This document shows, piece after piece, positions 17,446-26,597 of a stretch of 64,000 nucleotides of DNA. How positions within the stretch are numbered: the first letter of the stretch is position 1; every line of letters starts with the position of its first letter. Source of the stretch: Aneurinibacillus tyrosinisolvens. GTDB lineage: Bacteria > Bacillota > Bacilli > Aneurinibacillales > Aneurinibacillaceae. The notes below the pieces were generated by a model, which saw nothing but the letters and a program-made list of their open reading frames with translations, made no database searches and was not told where the DNA came from. The stretch spans positions 1 through 64,000 of the forward strand of contig NZ_BBWZ01000011.1 of assembly GCF_001015055.1 (NCBI RefSeq), in the 5' to 3' direction. The position numbers and the translations under genes were made by a program.

Positions 17446-19029
17446 TTACTGGCGCTTTGCACGTGGTTTTGCCGGTTCGATGTTAATGCGCTTTCCTTTC
17501 ATGCGCGAGTGGCGCAGCGCTTCATATACAAACGGCGCGCTCTCCTTCGCTACTTCCACGAACGAAAAGTTCTCAAAAATATCAATGCGGCCGATGGATT
17601 TTCCAGAGATACCGACGAGCTCGGTAATCTCCTTAATTAAATCCGGCGGCTTGATTTCTACGCTGCGGCCAATGTTAATGAAGAAACGAACCATGCCGTT
17701 GGAAGCACCCGTTTCTCCAAAATCGTACACTTCTTCTTCTCCGGGTGAAATAGAAGAAGAGAAGGCAATCGAAAGAGCGGCTGCGGAAATTTTCTCAAGC
17801 GGATATTCTTCCTTTAACTGCCTGACCACTTCCATAAACGGCGTCATATCACTGTCACCTTCCACAAGGGCAATGAGCTGTTCCCGCCAAATCGTCTGCT
17901 GGCGCTCCATGACCTCTTCAATGGAAGGGACCGTCCGGGATTCAATGGCACTCTTTGATATTTTTTCAATCGTACGCAGCTGCTTCATTTCGCGCGGTGT
18001 TATGAGCGTCATCGCAATTCCCTTGCGGCCCGCGCGTCCGGTACGGCCAATTCGGTGCACATAACTCTCGGGGTCTTGCGGGATATCGTAATTTACGACA
18101 TGCGATACATTGCCTACGTCAATTCCGCGTGCAGCAACATCCGTCGCAACAAGCAATTCAATCGTTGCGTCACGGAACGATTGCATTACTTTGTCGCGCT
18201 GGGCCTGGCTGAGATCACCGTGCAGACCATTCGCCATATACCCCCGCTCCTGCAGTGCCTCTGTCAGTTCATCAACCCCGCGCTTGGTGCGGCAGAACAC
18301 GATGCCAAGATCGATTTCTTCGCTGTCAAGAATGCGGCATAGACTCTCCAGCTTGCTGCGTTCGAATACTTTATAATACACCTGTTCAATTGTCGGCGCT
18401 GTTACTTCTTTGCGGCTGATTGCCACTGTCTCCGGCGCGTTCATATATTTGCGGGACAGGCGAAGAATTTCCTGCGGCATTGTTGCCGAGAAGAGAAGGG
18501 TCTGGCGCTCGGAAGATGTTTCCTTAATAATTGACTCAATATCTTCCTGGAAACCCATGTCGAGCATTTCATCGGCTTCATCGAGCACAAGCATCCTTAC
18601 CTGATCAAGGCGCAAAGTTTTGCGACGCAGATGATCCAGCACACGGCCCGGTGTCCCGATAACAACATGGACCCCCTGCTTCAGCGCCCGAATCTGATGC
18701 CCGATCGACTGGCCGCCATAGATAGGAAGTGTGCGAACCCGCTTATACTTCGCTATCTTCATTAATTCACCGGAAACTTGAATCGCAAGTTCCCTGGTCG
18801 GTGTGAGAACAATTGCCTGCACCGCATTCTGTCCGGTCACTTTTTCGATGAGCGGGAGGCCAAAAGCGGCCGTCTTCCCCGTTCCGGTCTGTGCCTGGCC
18901 AACCAGGTCCACACCCTCGAGGATTTTAGGAATACATTGTTCCTGAATGGGGGATGGCTCTTCAAACCCCATATCATGAATTGCTTGCTGAATCGTTTTA
19001 TGTAAAGCAAAATCAGAAAAACCTGCCAT
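17446..19029 (-). CDS. DEAD-box ATP-dependent RNA helicase
   Basis: A 527-residue helicase. Motifs: Q motif with PSPIQEQCIP, motif I AQTGTGKT (about 44-51), motif II VLDEADEM (about 147-154), motif III SAT, and motif VI HRIGRTGRAG. The last ~75 residues (VRFFINIGRSVEIKPPDL...) look like a DbpA-type RNA-binding domain, so it may be a ribosome-assembly helicase of the CshA/DbpA group. It begins directly after the cinA stop (TAAATG), so the two are translationally linked. The symbol is left open because several paralogues share this architecture. Confidence 0.92.
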   Translation of the reverse strand: MAGFSDFALHKTIQQAIHDMGFEEPSPIQEQCIPKILEGVDLVGQAQTGTGKTAAFGLPLIEKVTGQNAVQAIVLTPTRELAIQVSGELMKIAKYKRVRTLPIYGGQSIGHQIRALKQGVHVVIGTPGRVLDHLRRKTLRLDQVRMLVLDEADEMLDMGFQEDIESIIKETSSERQTLLFSATMPQEILRLSRKYMNAPETVAISRKEVTAPTIEQVYYKVFERSKLESLCRILDSEEIDLGIVFCRTKRGVDELTEALQERGYMANGLHGDLSQAQRDKVMQSFRDATIELLVATDVAARGIDVGNVSHVVNYDIPQDPESYVHRIGRTGRAGRKGIAMTLITPREMKQLRTIEKISKSAIESRTVPSIEEVMERQQTIWREQLIALVEGDSDMTPFMEVVRQLKEEYPLEKISAAALSIAFSSSISPGEEEVYDFGETGASNGMVRFFINIGRSVEIKPPDLIKEITELVGISGKSIGRIDIFENFSFVEVAKESAPFVYEALRHSRMKGKRINIEPAKPRAKRQ

Positions 19030-20274
19030 TTAAAAACCACCTTTTTTTATTCGTTCAATCAATGTAAAAATCGCATACTTTGCCGCACGCAGCTGGATGC
19101 CATACCGCCCGCCGGAAAGCTGAAGCTCCTTCACTTCCGTTTTCGCCCCATCGCTTACTCCGATATATACCAGACCAACCGGTTTGTCTTCTGAGGGAGT
19201 GGGACCGGCTTCTCCCGTAATAGAAACCCCATAGCTGCTGCCCAGGCGCAGGCGGACCTGTTCAGCGAGAATCCGCGCCGTTTCTTCGCTAACGGCACCC
19301 GCAGTGTCCAGCACATCCTGCGGTACGCCAAGCTGGCCATGCTTTACACCGTTCGTGTAACAGACAACGCTGCCAGCAAGGGCGCGCGAGCTGCCTGGAA
19401 CGGACGTCAGCAGATGGCTCGCTAAGCCGCCTGTTACGCTTTCCGCAAATGCTGCGGTTGCTCCCTGCTTCGTTAATTCTGCTACCAAAACAGATGCGAG
19501 TGAGTCTTCGTCATAACCGTATATATATTGCCCGACTCTTTCCTCGATTTTTTGTTCCACGGTACGGATGAGCTTTTCCGCCTCCGGGGCCGTTTGCGCC
19601 TGAGCAGTCAGCCGGATCGTCACTTCCCCTTCAGAAGCGAGCGGAGCAATCGTTGGATTACTCTGATTATCGATTAAATCAATCAGGCTTTCTTCCAGGG
19701 CGGATTCGCCAATTCCAAAGAAACGGAGCACCTTGGAATACACAATATTATTTTCGCTTAGCAGAGACAGAAGATAAGGCAGCCCATACTGGTTAAACAT
19801 CGGATACAGCTCTTTTGGAGGGCCGGGCAGCATCATTAACTGCTTCGCACCATACGTAATCGCCATTCCCGGCGCCATTCCGTGGTCATTCGGAAGAACC
19901 CGGCTTCCTTCTACGACGAGCGCCTGTTTCCGGTTGTTCTCTGTCATCGGGATGCTGCGCTGTGCAAAGTAAGCAAGAATGCGCTCCATCGCCTGCTCGT
20001 CTTCTACGAGCGGCCGATTGACCACCTTCGCAACCGTTTCTTTCGTTAAATCATCCTTTGTAGGTCCAAGCCCGCCTGAAAAAATAATAAGTTCCGAACG
20101 ATCCATTGCTTCCTGAATCACTGCATACAGCCTCTCAGCGTTATCGCCAACGACGGTATGATAATAAACACCAATTCCGATTTCAGCGAGTTTCTGTGAT
20201 AAGAACTGCGCATTTGTATTCGCGATTTGGCCCAGCAACAGTTCCGTTCCAACCGCGATGATCTCTGCCTTCAT
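19030..20274 (-). CDS. cinA: CinA family competence/damage-inducible protein
   Basis: A 414-residue CinA with an N-terminal MoaB/MogA-like domain (AEIIAVGTELLLGQIANTN, FSGGLGPTKDDLT) and a C-terminal amidohydrolase domain (FAESVTGGLASHLLTSVPGSS, SITGEAGPTPSEDKP). CinA proteins are linked to NMN deamidation and ADP-ribose pyrophosphatase activity, and the gene often lies near recA. The start is the ATG behind GGGAGG; a 15-codon upstream extension is rejected. Downstream of pgsA, and abutting the helicase gene. Confidence 0.95.
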   Translation of the reverse strand: MKAEIIAVGTELLLGQIANTNAQFLSQKLAEIGIGVYYHTVVGDNAERLYAVIQEAMDRSELIIFSGGLGPTKDDLTKETVAKVVNRPLVEDEQAMERILAYFAQRSIPMTENNRKQALVVEGSRVLPNDHGMAPGMAITYGAKQLMMLPGPPKELYPMFNQYGLPYLLSLLSENNIVYSKVLRFFGIGESALEESLIDLIDNQSNPTIAPLASEGEVTIRLTAQAQTAPEAEKLIRTVEQKIEERVGQYIYGYDEDSLASVLVAELTKQGATAAFAESVTGGLASHLLTSVPGSSRALAGSVVCYTNGVKHGQLGVPQDVLDTAGAVSEETARILAEQVRLRLGSSYGVSITGEAGPTPSEDKPVGLVYIGVSDGAKTEVKELQLSGGRYGIQLRAAKYAIFTLIERIKKGGF

Positions 20275-20324
20275 AATGTAGAGCCTCCCATAAAAGTCAA
20301 TAGCACTTTTGCTATTCACTGTAC

Positions 20325-20903
20325 TTATGAAATCGGTATTACTTTTTTATTCTTAACAAAATATTCAACGCCCGATACAATCGTCATAATGACCGCAATC
20401 CATACCATGATTTTCGCAAAGGGAATGCCGAAAGACTGGAACGGAAAGTTTTGCAGAATTAAAGAAGCAACCGCAATGATTTGGAAAACGGTTTTCCATT
20501 TCCCCATCCTGCTGGCCGCAATAACCTGTCCTTCCGCAGCAGCTACAAGGCGCAGCCCGGTCACTGCAAACTCACGGCTAATAATAACAACCGCAACCCA
20601 CGCATCCAGCCTCTGCATCTCCACCAGGGAGATAAGCACGGCGGAAATAAGCAGCTTATCTGCCAGTGGATCCAGAAATTTCCCCAGGTTTGTCACCATT
20701 TTGCGGGAGCGGGCGATGTACCCGTCAAGCCCATCCGTAACGGCGGCAACAATAAAAATAAGAGCGGCGATAAATTCACTGTACGTAATGTGTACGCCTC
20801 CTACTTTTATCGCGCCGAGATCATCAAACCGTACAAGCAAAAAGATCATTACCACTGGCACAAGAAAAATACGCACCAGCGTAATCCGGTTGGCCAGATT
20901 CAA
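20325..20903 (-). CDS. pgsA: CDP-diacylglycerol-glycerol-3-phosphate 3-phosphatidyltransferase
   Basis: A 192-residue membrane enzyme that makes phosphatidylglycerophosphate, the precursor of phosphatidylglycerol. The CDP-alcohol phosphotransferase motif D-G-x2-A-R-x8-G-x3-D-x3-D appears as DGLDGYIARSRKMVTNLGKF followed by LDPLADK (about residues 55-80). Four or so membrane segments are visible. The start is TTG, 8 bases after GGGGGAGG, and directly abuts the rimO stop. Same order as in B. subtilis (ymfM-pgsA-cinA-recA), except that rimO is inserted. Confidence 0.96.
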   Translation of the reverse strand: MNLANRITLVRIFLVPVVMIFLLVRFDDLGAIKVGGVHITYSEFIAALIFIVAAVTDGLDGYIARSRKMVTNLGKFLDPLADKLLISAVLISLVEMQRLDAWVAVVIISREFAVTGLRLVAAAEGQVIAASRMGKWKTVFQIIAVASLILQNFPFQSFGIPFAKIMVWIAVIMTIVSGVEYFVKNKKVIPIS

Positions 20904-22244
20904 CTAGATAACCTCCCCCGCAAGGTCAAAGTCGTAGGAGTGAGTAATTCGCACAGGTGTAATCTGTCCCAGTTCTCCCCTGTACCCTGTCACAAACACT
21001 TCACCATCAATTTCGCTTGCATCAAATTGAGAACGGCCGATGTGGACATTATTCCTTCCGTCATACCCTTCAATGAGAACCTGCACTTCTTTGCCTACGA
21101 AGCGCCCATTCCTTTCATTGGCAACTTCGCGTTGCACTTCCATTAACTCGTTCGTTCTTCTTTCAATGATATCGGCAGGAACTTGATCGGGCAGGCGCGC
21201 AGCGGCTGTTCCTTCTTCTTGAGAGTAGGAGAACACACCGAGACGGTCAAACTGAATCTCCCGTAAAAAATCCTTGAGCCTCTCGAATTCTTCTTCCGTT
21301 TCGCCGGGGAAGCCGACGATGATGGAAGTGCGGAGTGCCACATCCGGAACGAGAGAACGAATCTTGGCGACCAGTTCACGGGTGTCCCGCTGTCTTCCAG
21401 GACGAAGCATCCGCTTTAAAACCGCATCTTCACTATGCTGCAGCGGCATATCAATATATTTGCAAACCTTGGGGTTTGTTGCGAACTCTTGAATTAACTC
21501 ATCGGTAAAGTATCCCGGGTACGCGTAATGAAGCCGAATCCATTCAATTCCCTCCACCTCGGAAACTCTGCGGAGCAATGTATGAAGCACGCGCTCTCCG
21601 TACAGATCAAACCCGTAATTTGTCGAATCCTGGGCAATCAGATTCACTTCTTTTACTCCCTGTGCGGCAAGGCTTTCCGCTTCGGCTACAACCGACTCGA
21701 TGGAACGGCTGCGGAACGCGCCGCGCAGTGCGGGAATAATACAAAATGTACATTTATTGTCGCATCCTTCGGCGATTTTGATATAAGCCGAATACGTTCC
21801 TTTCTCTACCTTGCGCCGCGTCACATTCTCATAGGAAAATGCCGGGTTACCCACAAACACCGGCTTCTTGCCTTCAAGAGATTCTTCTATGATCCGATTG
21901 ATTTTATCAAAGTCGCCGGTGCCCACAATCCCATCGATTTCAGGCATCTCATCCAGGAGAACTTCCTTATAGCGCTGGGTCAGGCAGCCGGCAACGATGA
22001 GAGATTTCAAGTGTCCCGTTTGCTTTAAATCAGCCATATCAAGAATGGTATTAATTGATTCTTCCTTCGCCGCATCAATAAACCCGCATGTATTTACAAC
22101 GATAACGTTTGCTTCTTCCGGATTGTCCACGAGAGTATAGCCCTTCTCATCAATTAACTGGGACATAATATCCGAGTCAACGAGGTTCTTTTCACACCCA
22201 AGGGTGATAATGGCTACTTTCTCTCCTGCTGCTGTTTTATTCAC
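20904..22244 (-). CDS. rimO: Ribosomal protein S12 methylthiotransferase RimO
   Basis: A 446-residue radical-SAM methylthiotransferase that modifies an Asp of ribosomal protein S12. The MTTase domain has TLGCEKNLVDSD and VNTCGFIDAAKEES; the radical-SAM cysteines are in AEGCDNKCTFC (about 150-160); a TRAM domain ends the protein. It differs from MiaB in the CEKN motif. The start is the GTG in ATAGTGAATAAA, 9 bases after GGAGGAAA; the upstream ATG lies before the ribosome site. Tightly linked to pgsA. Confidence 0.95.
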   Translation of the reverse strand: MNKTAAGEKVAIITLGCEKNLVDSDIMSQLIDEKGYTLVDNPEEANVIVVNTCGFIDAAKEESINTILDMADLKQTGHLKSLIVAGCLTQRYKEVLLDEMPEIDGIVGTGDFDKINRIIEESLEGKKPVFVGNPAFSYENVTRRKVEKGTYSAYIKIAEGCDNKCTFCIIPALRGAFRSRSIESVVAEAESLAAQGVKEVNLIAQDSTNYGFDLYGERVLHTLLRRVSEVEGIEWIRLHYAYPGYFTDELIQEFATNPKVCKYIDMPLQHSEDAVLKRMLRPGRQRDTRELVAKIRSLVPDVALRTSIIVGFPGETEEEFERLKDFLREIQFDRLGVFSYSQEEGTAAARLPDQVPADIIERRTNELMEVQREVANERNGRFVGKEVQVLIEGYDGRNNVHIGRSQFDASEIDGEVFVTGYRGELGQITPVRITHSYDFDLAGEVI

Positions 22245-22319
22245 TATCCATTTCCTCCGTCCACGGACATGTGCGTCCATTTTTCCATCTACAGTATAAT
22301 ATACTAAAAAAAACGTGTC

Positions 22320-22353
22320 AAAAGAAAAGCCCCTGAAAAGACTCAGGGGGCTG
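22320..22353 (-). terminator. Terminator overlapping the rodZ stop codon
   Basis: Stem AGCCCCCTGA/TCAGGGGCT followed by TTTTCTTTTG on the minus strand. The rodZ TGA (22343-22345) lies inside the upstream arm of the stem. Confidence 0.85.
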
Positions 22354-23200
22354 TCTTGCGAACGATTTTAATTTTTTGAGAGCTTCGCTTGGCTTTGGTT
22401 GTGTCTATGGCCTGTCCATTCACTGTAACTTCAGTGTTTTTTGCATTATATACTTTAAGCGTTGCTGCATCGCTGCCCGCAATCTCCCAGCTCTTCGATT
22501 CGCCTTCCTTTAAGGTAAGCTGCTCGATTTGTCCCTTCGCATCGGAGACGGACAGCCAGTGTGCACCTTTTGTTGCCGTTACTTTTACGGAAATTTTATC
22601 CGCGCCGGACAATTCATAATTCATCGTTGAACTTGTACCTGGCAGTGCCGTTAATGTTCCCGCAGCTGCCGGTGGTGGTGCCGGTACGGCCGGCTTCTGT
22701 ACCGGCGGTGTCGTTTTCGGCGGCGGAACGACGATATCAGGTTTTGGCGTGTTCACATTTGGCGCATTTGCCGCCGGTTGCGGAGGCGTTGGGACGTCCT
22801 GCTTCTGATACGCGTATTTAATCGAAACCCAGATAAGAGCAATAACAAGCACGGCGAAAAGGCACAGCAGGATGCGAGGCACCCAGCGGCTGCTGCCGCC
22901 TGTCCCTTCCTTTCGTGTCTGGCGACTCTGGCGCAATGGGGTTGGCTGCTGCTCTGTTTTTGGCAGTGCCGGCAGTTCAGCGCTGTATTGACTAACCAGC
23001 TGCTCAGAATCCAACCCCACTATATCCGCATAGCTTTTTATAAAGGCACGGACATAAAAATGCCCGGGTAATACTTCAAAGTTCCCATTTTCAATGGCTT
23101 CCAAGTAACGCCTTTGTATTTTCGTCGCTTCCTGAATGTCATTCAGAGACATTCCTTTTTCCTGTCTGGCTCTTCGTAAAACATCTGCTAGCTCAGACAA
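22343..23200 (-). CDS. rodZ: RodZ-like helix-turn-helix membrane protein (YmfM)
   Basis: A 285-residue protein. Residues 1-70 form a Cro/CI-type helix-turn-helix (RARQEKGMSLNDIQEATKI), 108-130 a single membrane helix (ILLCLFAVLVIALIW), then a Pro/Ala/Lys/Thr-rich linker and a C-terminal DUF4115 beta domain. RodZ links MreB to the cell-wall elongation machinery. The start is TTG in AATTTTGTCTGAG, behind GGGGAGG; an ATG nine codons upstream precedes the ribosome site. Downstream of ymfK. Confidence 0.92.
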   Translation of the reverse strand: MSELADVLRRARQEKGMSLNDIQEATKIQRRYLEAIENGNFEVLPGHFYVRAFIKSYADIVGLDSEQLVSQYSAELPALPKTEQQPTPLRQSRQTRKEGTGGSSRWVPRILLCLFAVLVIALIWVSIKYAYQKQDVPTPPQPAANAPNVNTPKPDIVVPPPKTTPPVQKPAVPAPPPAAAGTLTALPGTSSTMNYELSGADKISVKVTATKGAHWLSVSDAKGQIEQLTLKEGESKSWEIAGSDAATLKVYNAKNTEVTVNGQAIDTTKAKRSSQKIKIVRKTAP

Positions 23201-23231
23201 AATTCCCACCTCCCCAATCGATCGCATTCAT

Positions 23232-24029
23232 CTACGGCATATCAAATCCGGAGAATCCTGTTTCTACGTTTTCATATGTAATTTCCTCATTCGGGTCATT
23301 ACGCAGTTCAATAATATAATCAAAATGATTCAGCTCATATTCCGTTTCACGAATGAAAATATCCGGGTGCTCAATTACCTTCGTATACGGCATCCGCATA
23401 ATTTCTCTCATCAGCATGACATGCTTTTCTGTGCTGCGCATGGTGGAAACGATCCCGTCTATTAAATAAACATGATTTCCGCTCATCTCGTCATTCGTCA
23501 GCTGATTGCGGACGGTCTGCCTCAGCAGCGTGGAGGAAATAAACGTCCAGCGTTTGTTTGCCGATACGCAGGCAGCTACCGTTGATTCTGTTTTACCGAC
23601 TCTGGGCATCCCCCGGATTCCTACGAGCTGGTGCCCTTCCCGTTTGAAAATTTCCGCCATGAAATCGACAAGAACACCGATTTCCTCACGTACAAAACGG
23701 AACGTGCGTTTATCTTCAGCATCCCGTTCAATATAACGGCCATGGCGTACAGCCAGAAAATCCAAAATCGTGGGCTGTCGCAGTTTGCGCAATGTTATAT
23801 TTTCAACCTTCTCCAGTATGCTTCCCAATAATTCGATTTTTTTTGCATCATCCGTTTGGACTAGCATACCACGACGGCGGTTAATTGTTCCGTTCAGCGA
23901 CTCCACACCATTAATGGTCACAATATTTATCGATAACATACCAAGAATGGATGCGACATCGCCTAACAAGCCTGGTCGATTTTTATGGATTTCATACTCA
24001 AGGTACCAATCTTGTTTTTCTGTCTCCAT
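23232..24029 (-). CDS. ymfK: DUF3388 family protein YmfK
   Basis: A 265-residue protein with an N-terminal ACT-like region (WYLEYEIHKNRPGLLGDVAS...INIVTINGVE) followed by a P-loop-like domain containing GIRGMPRVGKTES (about residues 133-145) and HVYLIDG, suggestive of nucleotide binding. The function of the family is unknown. It sits between DUF3243 and rodZ, as in B. subtilis (ymfJ-ymfK-ymfL/M). The ATG at 24029 was chosen over an in-frame TTG three codons upstream because of spacing to GGGCGG. Confidence 0.88.
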   Translation of the reverse strand: METEKQDWYLEYEIHKNRPGLLGDVASILGMLSINIVTINGVESLNGTINRRRGMLVQTDDAKKIELLGSILEKVENITLRKLRQPTILDFLAVRHGRYIERDAEDKRTFRFVREEIGVLVDFMAEIFKREGHQLVGIRGMPRVGKTESTVAACVSANKRWTFISSTLLRQTVRNQLTNDEMSGNHVYLIDGIVSTMRSTEKHVMLMREIMRMPYTKVIEHPDIFIRETEYELNHFDYIIELRNDPNEEITYENVETGFSGFDMP

Positions 24030-24151
24030 TTCGAGCAAACCGCCCTTTCATAAGCATGGTCTTCTCCCATAACGACATTATTCTACACTAAAAAATCAAA
24101 TCCTTCCACGATAAAAAGGAAAAACATCTGCAATTTCCGATAAAAATGTAA

Positions 24152-24176
24152 AATCCCCTCTTTTTAGGAGGGGATT
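24152..24176 (-). terminator. Terminator after the DUF3243 gene
   Basis: Stem AATCCCCTC/GAGGGGATT with a T4 tract on the minus strand, between the DUF3243 gene and ymfK. Confidence 0.75.
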
Positions 24177-24192
24177 CGACTTCTTTTGTTTA

Positions 24193-24447
24193 TTAATGCT
24201 GCTGATTCTGTACGTATTTAACCATTACGCCGGCCATCGCTCTTTGCTCCTGCTCGTCGCCGGCGGCCCACAGTTCTTTTAAAAGCCGCTCTTCATCATT
24301 CTTCGGGTCTACCTTGGCGGCAAGATAGTCTCCGATTTGATAAGCCATATTTTCCATCTTATCTTCACCCATACCGGCTGATGCTGCCTGTGTTACGCGG
24401 CTCGCCAGAAATTGCTTCCAATCTCCAAAGTTCTCAAGTACTGACAT
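24193..24447 (-). CDS. ymfJ: DUF3243 family protein (YmfJ-like)
   Basis: An 84-residue small acidic soluble protein, MSVLENFGDWKQFLASRV... with a helical core (MENMAYQIGDYLAAKVDPKN). It matches the DUF3243 family (B. subtilis YmfJ), whose role is not known. The start is the ATG behind AAAGGAGG; 17 upstream codons are rejected. It lies downstream of ymfI with a 111-bp gap and is followed by a terminator. Confidence 0.88.
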   Translation of the reverse strand: MSVLENFGDWKQFLASRVTQAASAGMGEDKMENMAYQIGDYLAAKVDPKNDEERLLKELWAAGDEQEQRAMAGVMVKYVQNQQH

Positions 24448-24558
24448 ATTCGTTCCCTCCTTTAATATGCATAGACAGGGCCGCTGTACGCCCCTCATTT
24501 TTAACCTGCCTCAAATCTTTTTCTTTTATGCATCGGTCTCGCATATGAAAGGATTGAA

Positions 24559-25299
24559 TTAGCAATGCCAGGCACCGTTCGGGCTTATCACCTGCCCGCT
24601 GAGGTAAGCCGCTTCACCGCTCACAAGAAAAGCGGCCAGCGCAGCGACTTCCCCGGGTGTCCCCATTCGCCCGGCCGGAATTTCTTCCTTAATAAAATCA
24701 AGCTGCTCATCCGTAAATGACCCTGTCATCATATCGGTATCGATGAGTCCCGGGGCTATGCAATTGACGGTAATCCCTGAGGGAGCAACCTCTCTGGCCA
24801 GCGCCTTTGTAAAGGAAATAACCGCACCTTTTGCCGTGGAATACAGCACCTCATAACTGGCGCCTGTAATCCCCCAGATAGATGAAACCGTAATGATTCT
24901 TCCCCACCTCTGCCTTATCATGTGGGGAAGCGCCGCCTTTGCGCAAAAGAACGGGGCACGGACATGAATGTTCATCATCGCTTCCCACTGCCCTACGGTC
25001 ACATCCTGAACAAGCCCATAGCCGCTAATCCCCGCGTTTAAGACGAGTACATCCACCGGGCAGGGGAACTGGCTGAACATTCTTTCTACTCCATCAGCAG
25101 CGGTTAAATCGGCTTGAACGAGGAGCGTCTGGCTCCCCTCATTCCGGCACCGCTCAGCTACAGCTTGGGCCTCGTGCAGCGAGGCGTGATAATGAATAAA
25201 CAGGTGGAATCCGGCTTTCGCCAGGGAAACGGCAATGGCGGCGCCAATCCCCCTGCTTGCGCCTGTTATACAGGCCCACTTTCTTTTCTCTTCCCCCAT
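24559..25299 (-). CDS. ymfI: EF-P 5-aminopentanone reductase-like short-chain dehydrogenase (YmfI)
   Basis: A 246-residue Rossmann-fold short-chain dehydrogenase. TGASRGIGAAI (14-24) binds NADP(H), NAG is in VLNAGISGYG, and the catalytic Ser-Tyr-Lys set is SSIWG with YSTAK. In B. subtilis YmfI reduces the 5-aminopentanone on Lys32 of elongation factor P, a modification linked to swarming. The assignment rests on the position next to ymfH/ymfF; a generic FabG-like reductase is the alternative. The start ATG follows GGAGAGCGTA. Confidence 0.88.
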   Translation of the reverse strand: MGEEKRKWACITGASRGIGAAIAVSLAKAGFHLFIHYHASLHEAQAVAERCRNEGSQTLLVQADLTAADGVERMFSQFPCPVDVLVLNAGISGYGLVQDVTVGQWEAMMNIHVRAPFFCAKAALPHMIRQRWGRIITVSSIWGITGASYEVLYSTAKGAVISFTKALAREVAPSGITVNCIAPGLIDTDMMTGSFTDEQLDFIKEEIPAGRMGTPGEVAALAAFLVSGEAAYLSGQVISPNGAWHC

Positions 25300-25313
25300 T
25301 ACGCTCTCCTCTG

Positions 25314-26597
25314 CTACTCGGCTGACGTTACAATTGAAACGGCAAACTGGTCAAAATCCATATGATCCTTCATGCGTTCATTGACTTCTGCAAGCGTGAT
25401 TTTTTCCAGCATATCAGCGACTTTGAAAAGATCGGTCTCCCCAAATTTATATTTGGTAAAGGAGTTGGCAATGAATTCTACCGAGTTAAGCGCGCGCAGG
25501 AACTCGCCGATTTTTTTCGTTTTCGATAGCATGAACGATTCCTCATCAATCCCGTTCGCTAAAACAGACTTCAATTCGTTTTGTACGGTTGAAACAAGCG
25601 CATCCGGATCCTTCGTGTCGCCGCCGATGATCGAAAACCCATACTGCGTCTCGCCTGAGTAATCCGCGCCGAACCCCTCATTAATGAGGCCATCATCGTA
25701 TAATTTTTGATATAAAGCAGAGCTTGGGCTAAAGAGAATGTCAAGCATAATCTCAGTGGCCACTTCTCTTTTAAGCAAATCATCACCGGTCAAACCCACT
25801 GTCTTCTCCTTAAAGCCAAACATGCATTTTGGAATGCCGACCGGCAAATGCACAACGGAGCGCTTATTGGCGACAGACGTTGGTTCATCCGGATAGAAAC
25901 GCTGGATTTCTCCCTGCTTTCCATACAACTTCTTCGCCTGATTTTGTCTGACAAGCTCCATCATTTCTTCGGGATTCACTGCCCCAACGACAAAGAGAAG
26001 CATGTTTTCCGGGTGGTAAAACGTCTCATAACAGCGATAAAGCAATTCTTTATCGATTTTGCTTATCGATTCGACCGTCCCGGCAATATCAATTTGGACG
26101 GGATGATCCTGATAATAATTATCAATTAATCCGAAGTAAACCCGCCAGTCCGGATTGTCTTCATACATGCGAATTTCCTGCCCGATAATCCCCTTTTCTT
26201 TCTCCACATTTTCATCGGTAAAGTAAGGGTTTTGTACGAAATTCAACAGCGTTTCTACGTTTTTTTCAATATCCTGCGTTCCGGAGAATAAGTAAGCCGT
26301 CCGGTCAAACGTAGTAAACGCATTAGCGGACGCTCCATGCGCGGCAAATTCCATAAAAACGTCGCCTTCCTTTTCCTCGAACATTTTGTGCTCCAGGAAA
26401 TGGGCAATGCCGTCCGGAACCTTTATTCTTTCCTTGCCGGGAACCATGAACTCGTTATCAATCGAGCCATACTTCGTTGTAAAAGTGGCGTACGTTTTAC
26501 TAAAACCATGCTTCGGCAAAATATATACTTGCAAGCCGTTGTCAAGCTTCTCATAGAAGACAGTTTCATTTAACCGCTCGTAATGCATTTGCTTCAT
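25314..26597 (-). CDS. ymfH: M16 family metalloprotease YmfH
   Basis: A 427-residue pitrilysin-family zinc protease. The inverted zinc motif HFLEH is at residues 66-70, and a downstream Glu ligand is likely in VEKEKGIIGQE (about 140). In B. subtilis the ymfF/ymfH pair (AlbE/AlbF-like) encodes one intact and one motif-lacking subunit, as here. The start overlaps the ymfF stop by 4 bases (ATGA), so the two subunits are translationally coupled. It probably acts on small peptides in the cytoplasm; the substrate is unknown. Confidence 0.93.
   Translation of the reverse strand: MKQMHYERLNETVFYEKLDNGLQVYILPKHGFSKTYATFTTKYGSIDNEFMVPGKERIKVPDGIAHFLEHKMFEEKEGDVFMEFAAHGASANAFTTFDRTAYLFSGTQDIEKNVETLLNFVQNPYFTDENVEKEKGIIGQEIRMYEDNPDWRVYFGLIDNYYQDHPVQIDIAGTVESISKIDKELLYRCYETFYHPENMLLFVVGAVNPEEMMELVRQNQAKKLYGKQGEIQRFYPDEPTSVANKRSVVHLPVGIPKCMFGFKEKTVGLTGDDLLKREVATEIMLDILFSPSSALYQKLYDDGLINEGFGADYSGETQYGFSIIGGDTKDPDALVSTVQNELKSVLANGIDEESFMLSKTKKIGEFLRALNSVEFIANSFTKYKFGETDLFKVADMLEKITLAEVNERMKDHMDFDQFAVSIVTSAE

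Noticed and set aside
17480-18064. Plus-strand open frame of 194 codons opposite the DEAD-box helicase
   Set aside because: Antisense shadow of conserved helicase codons; no ribosome site.
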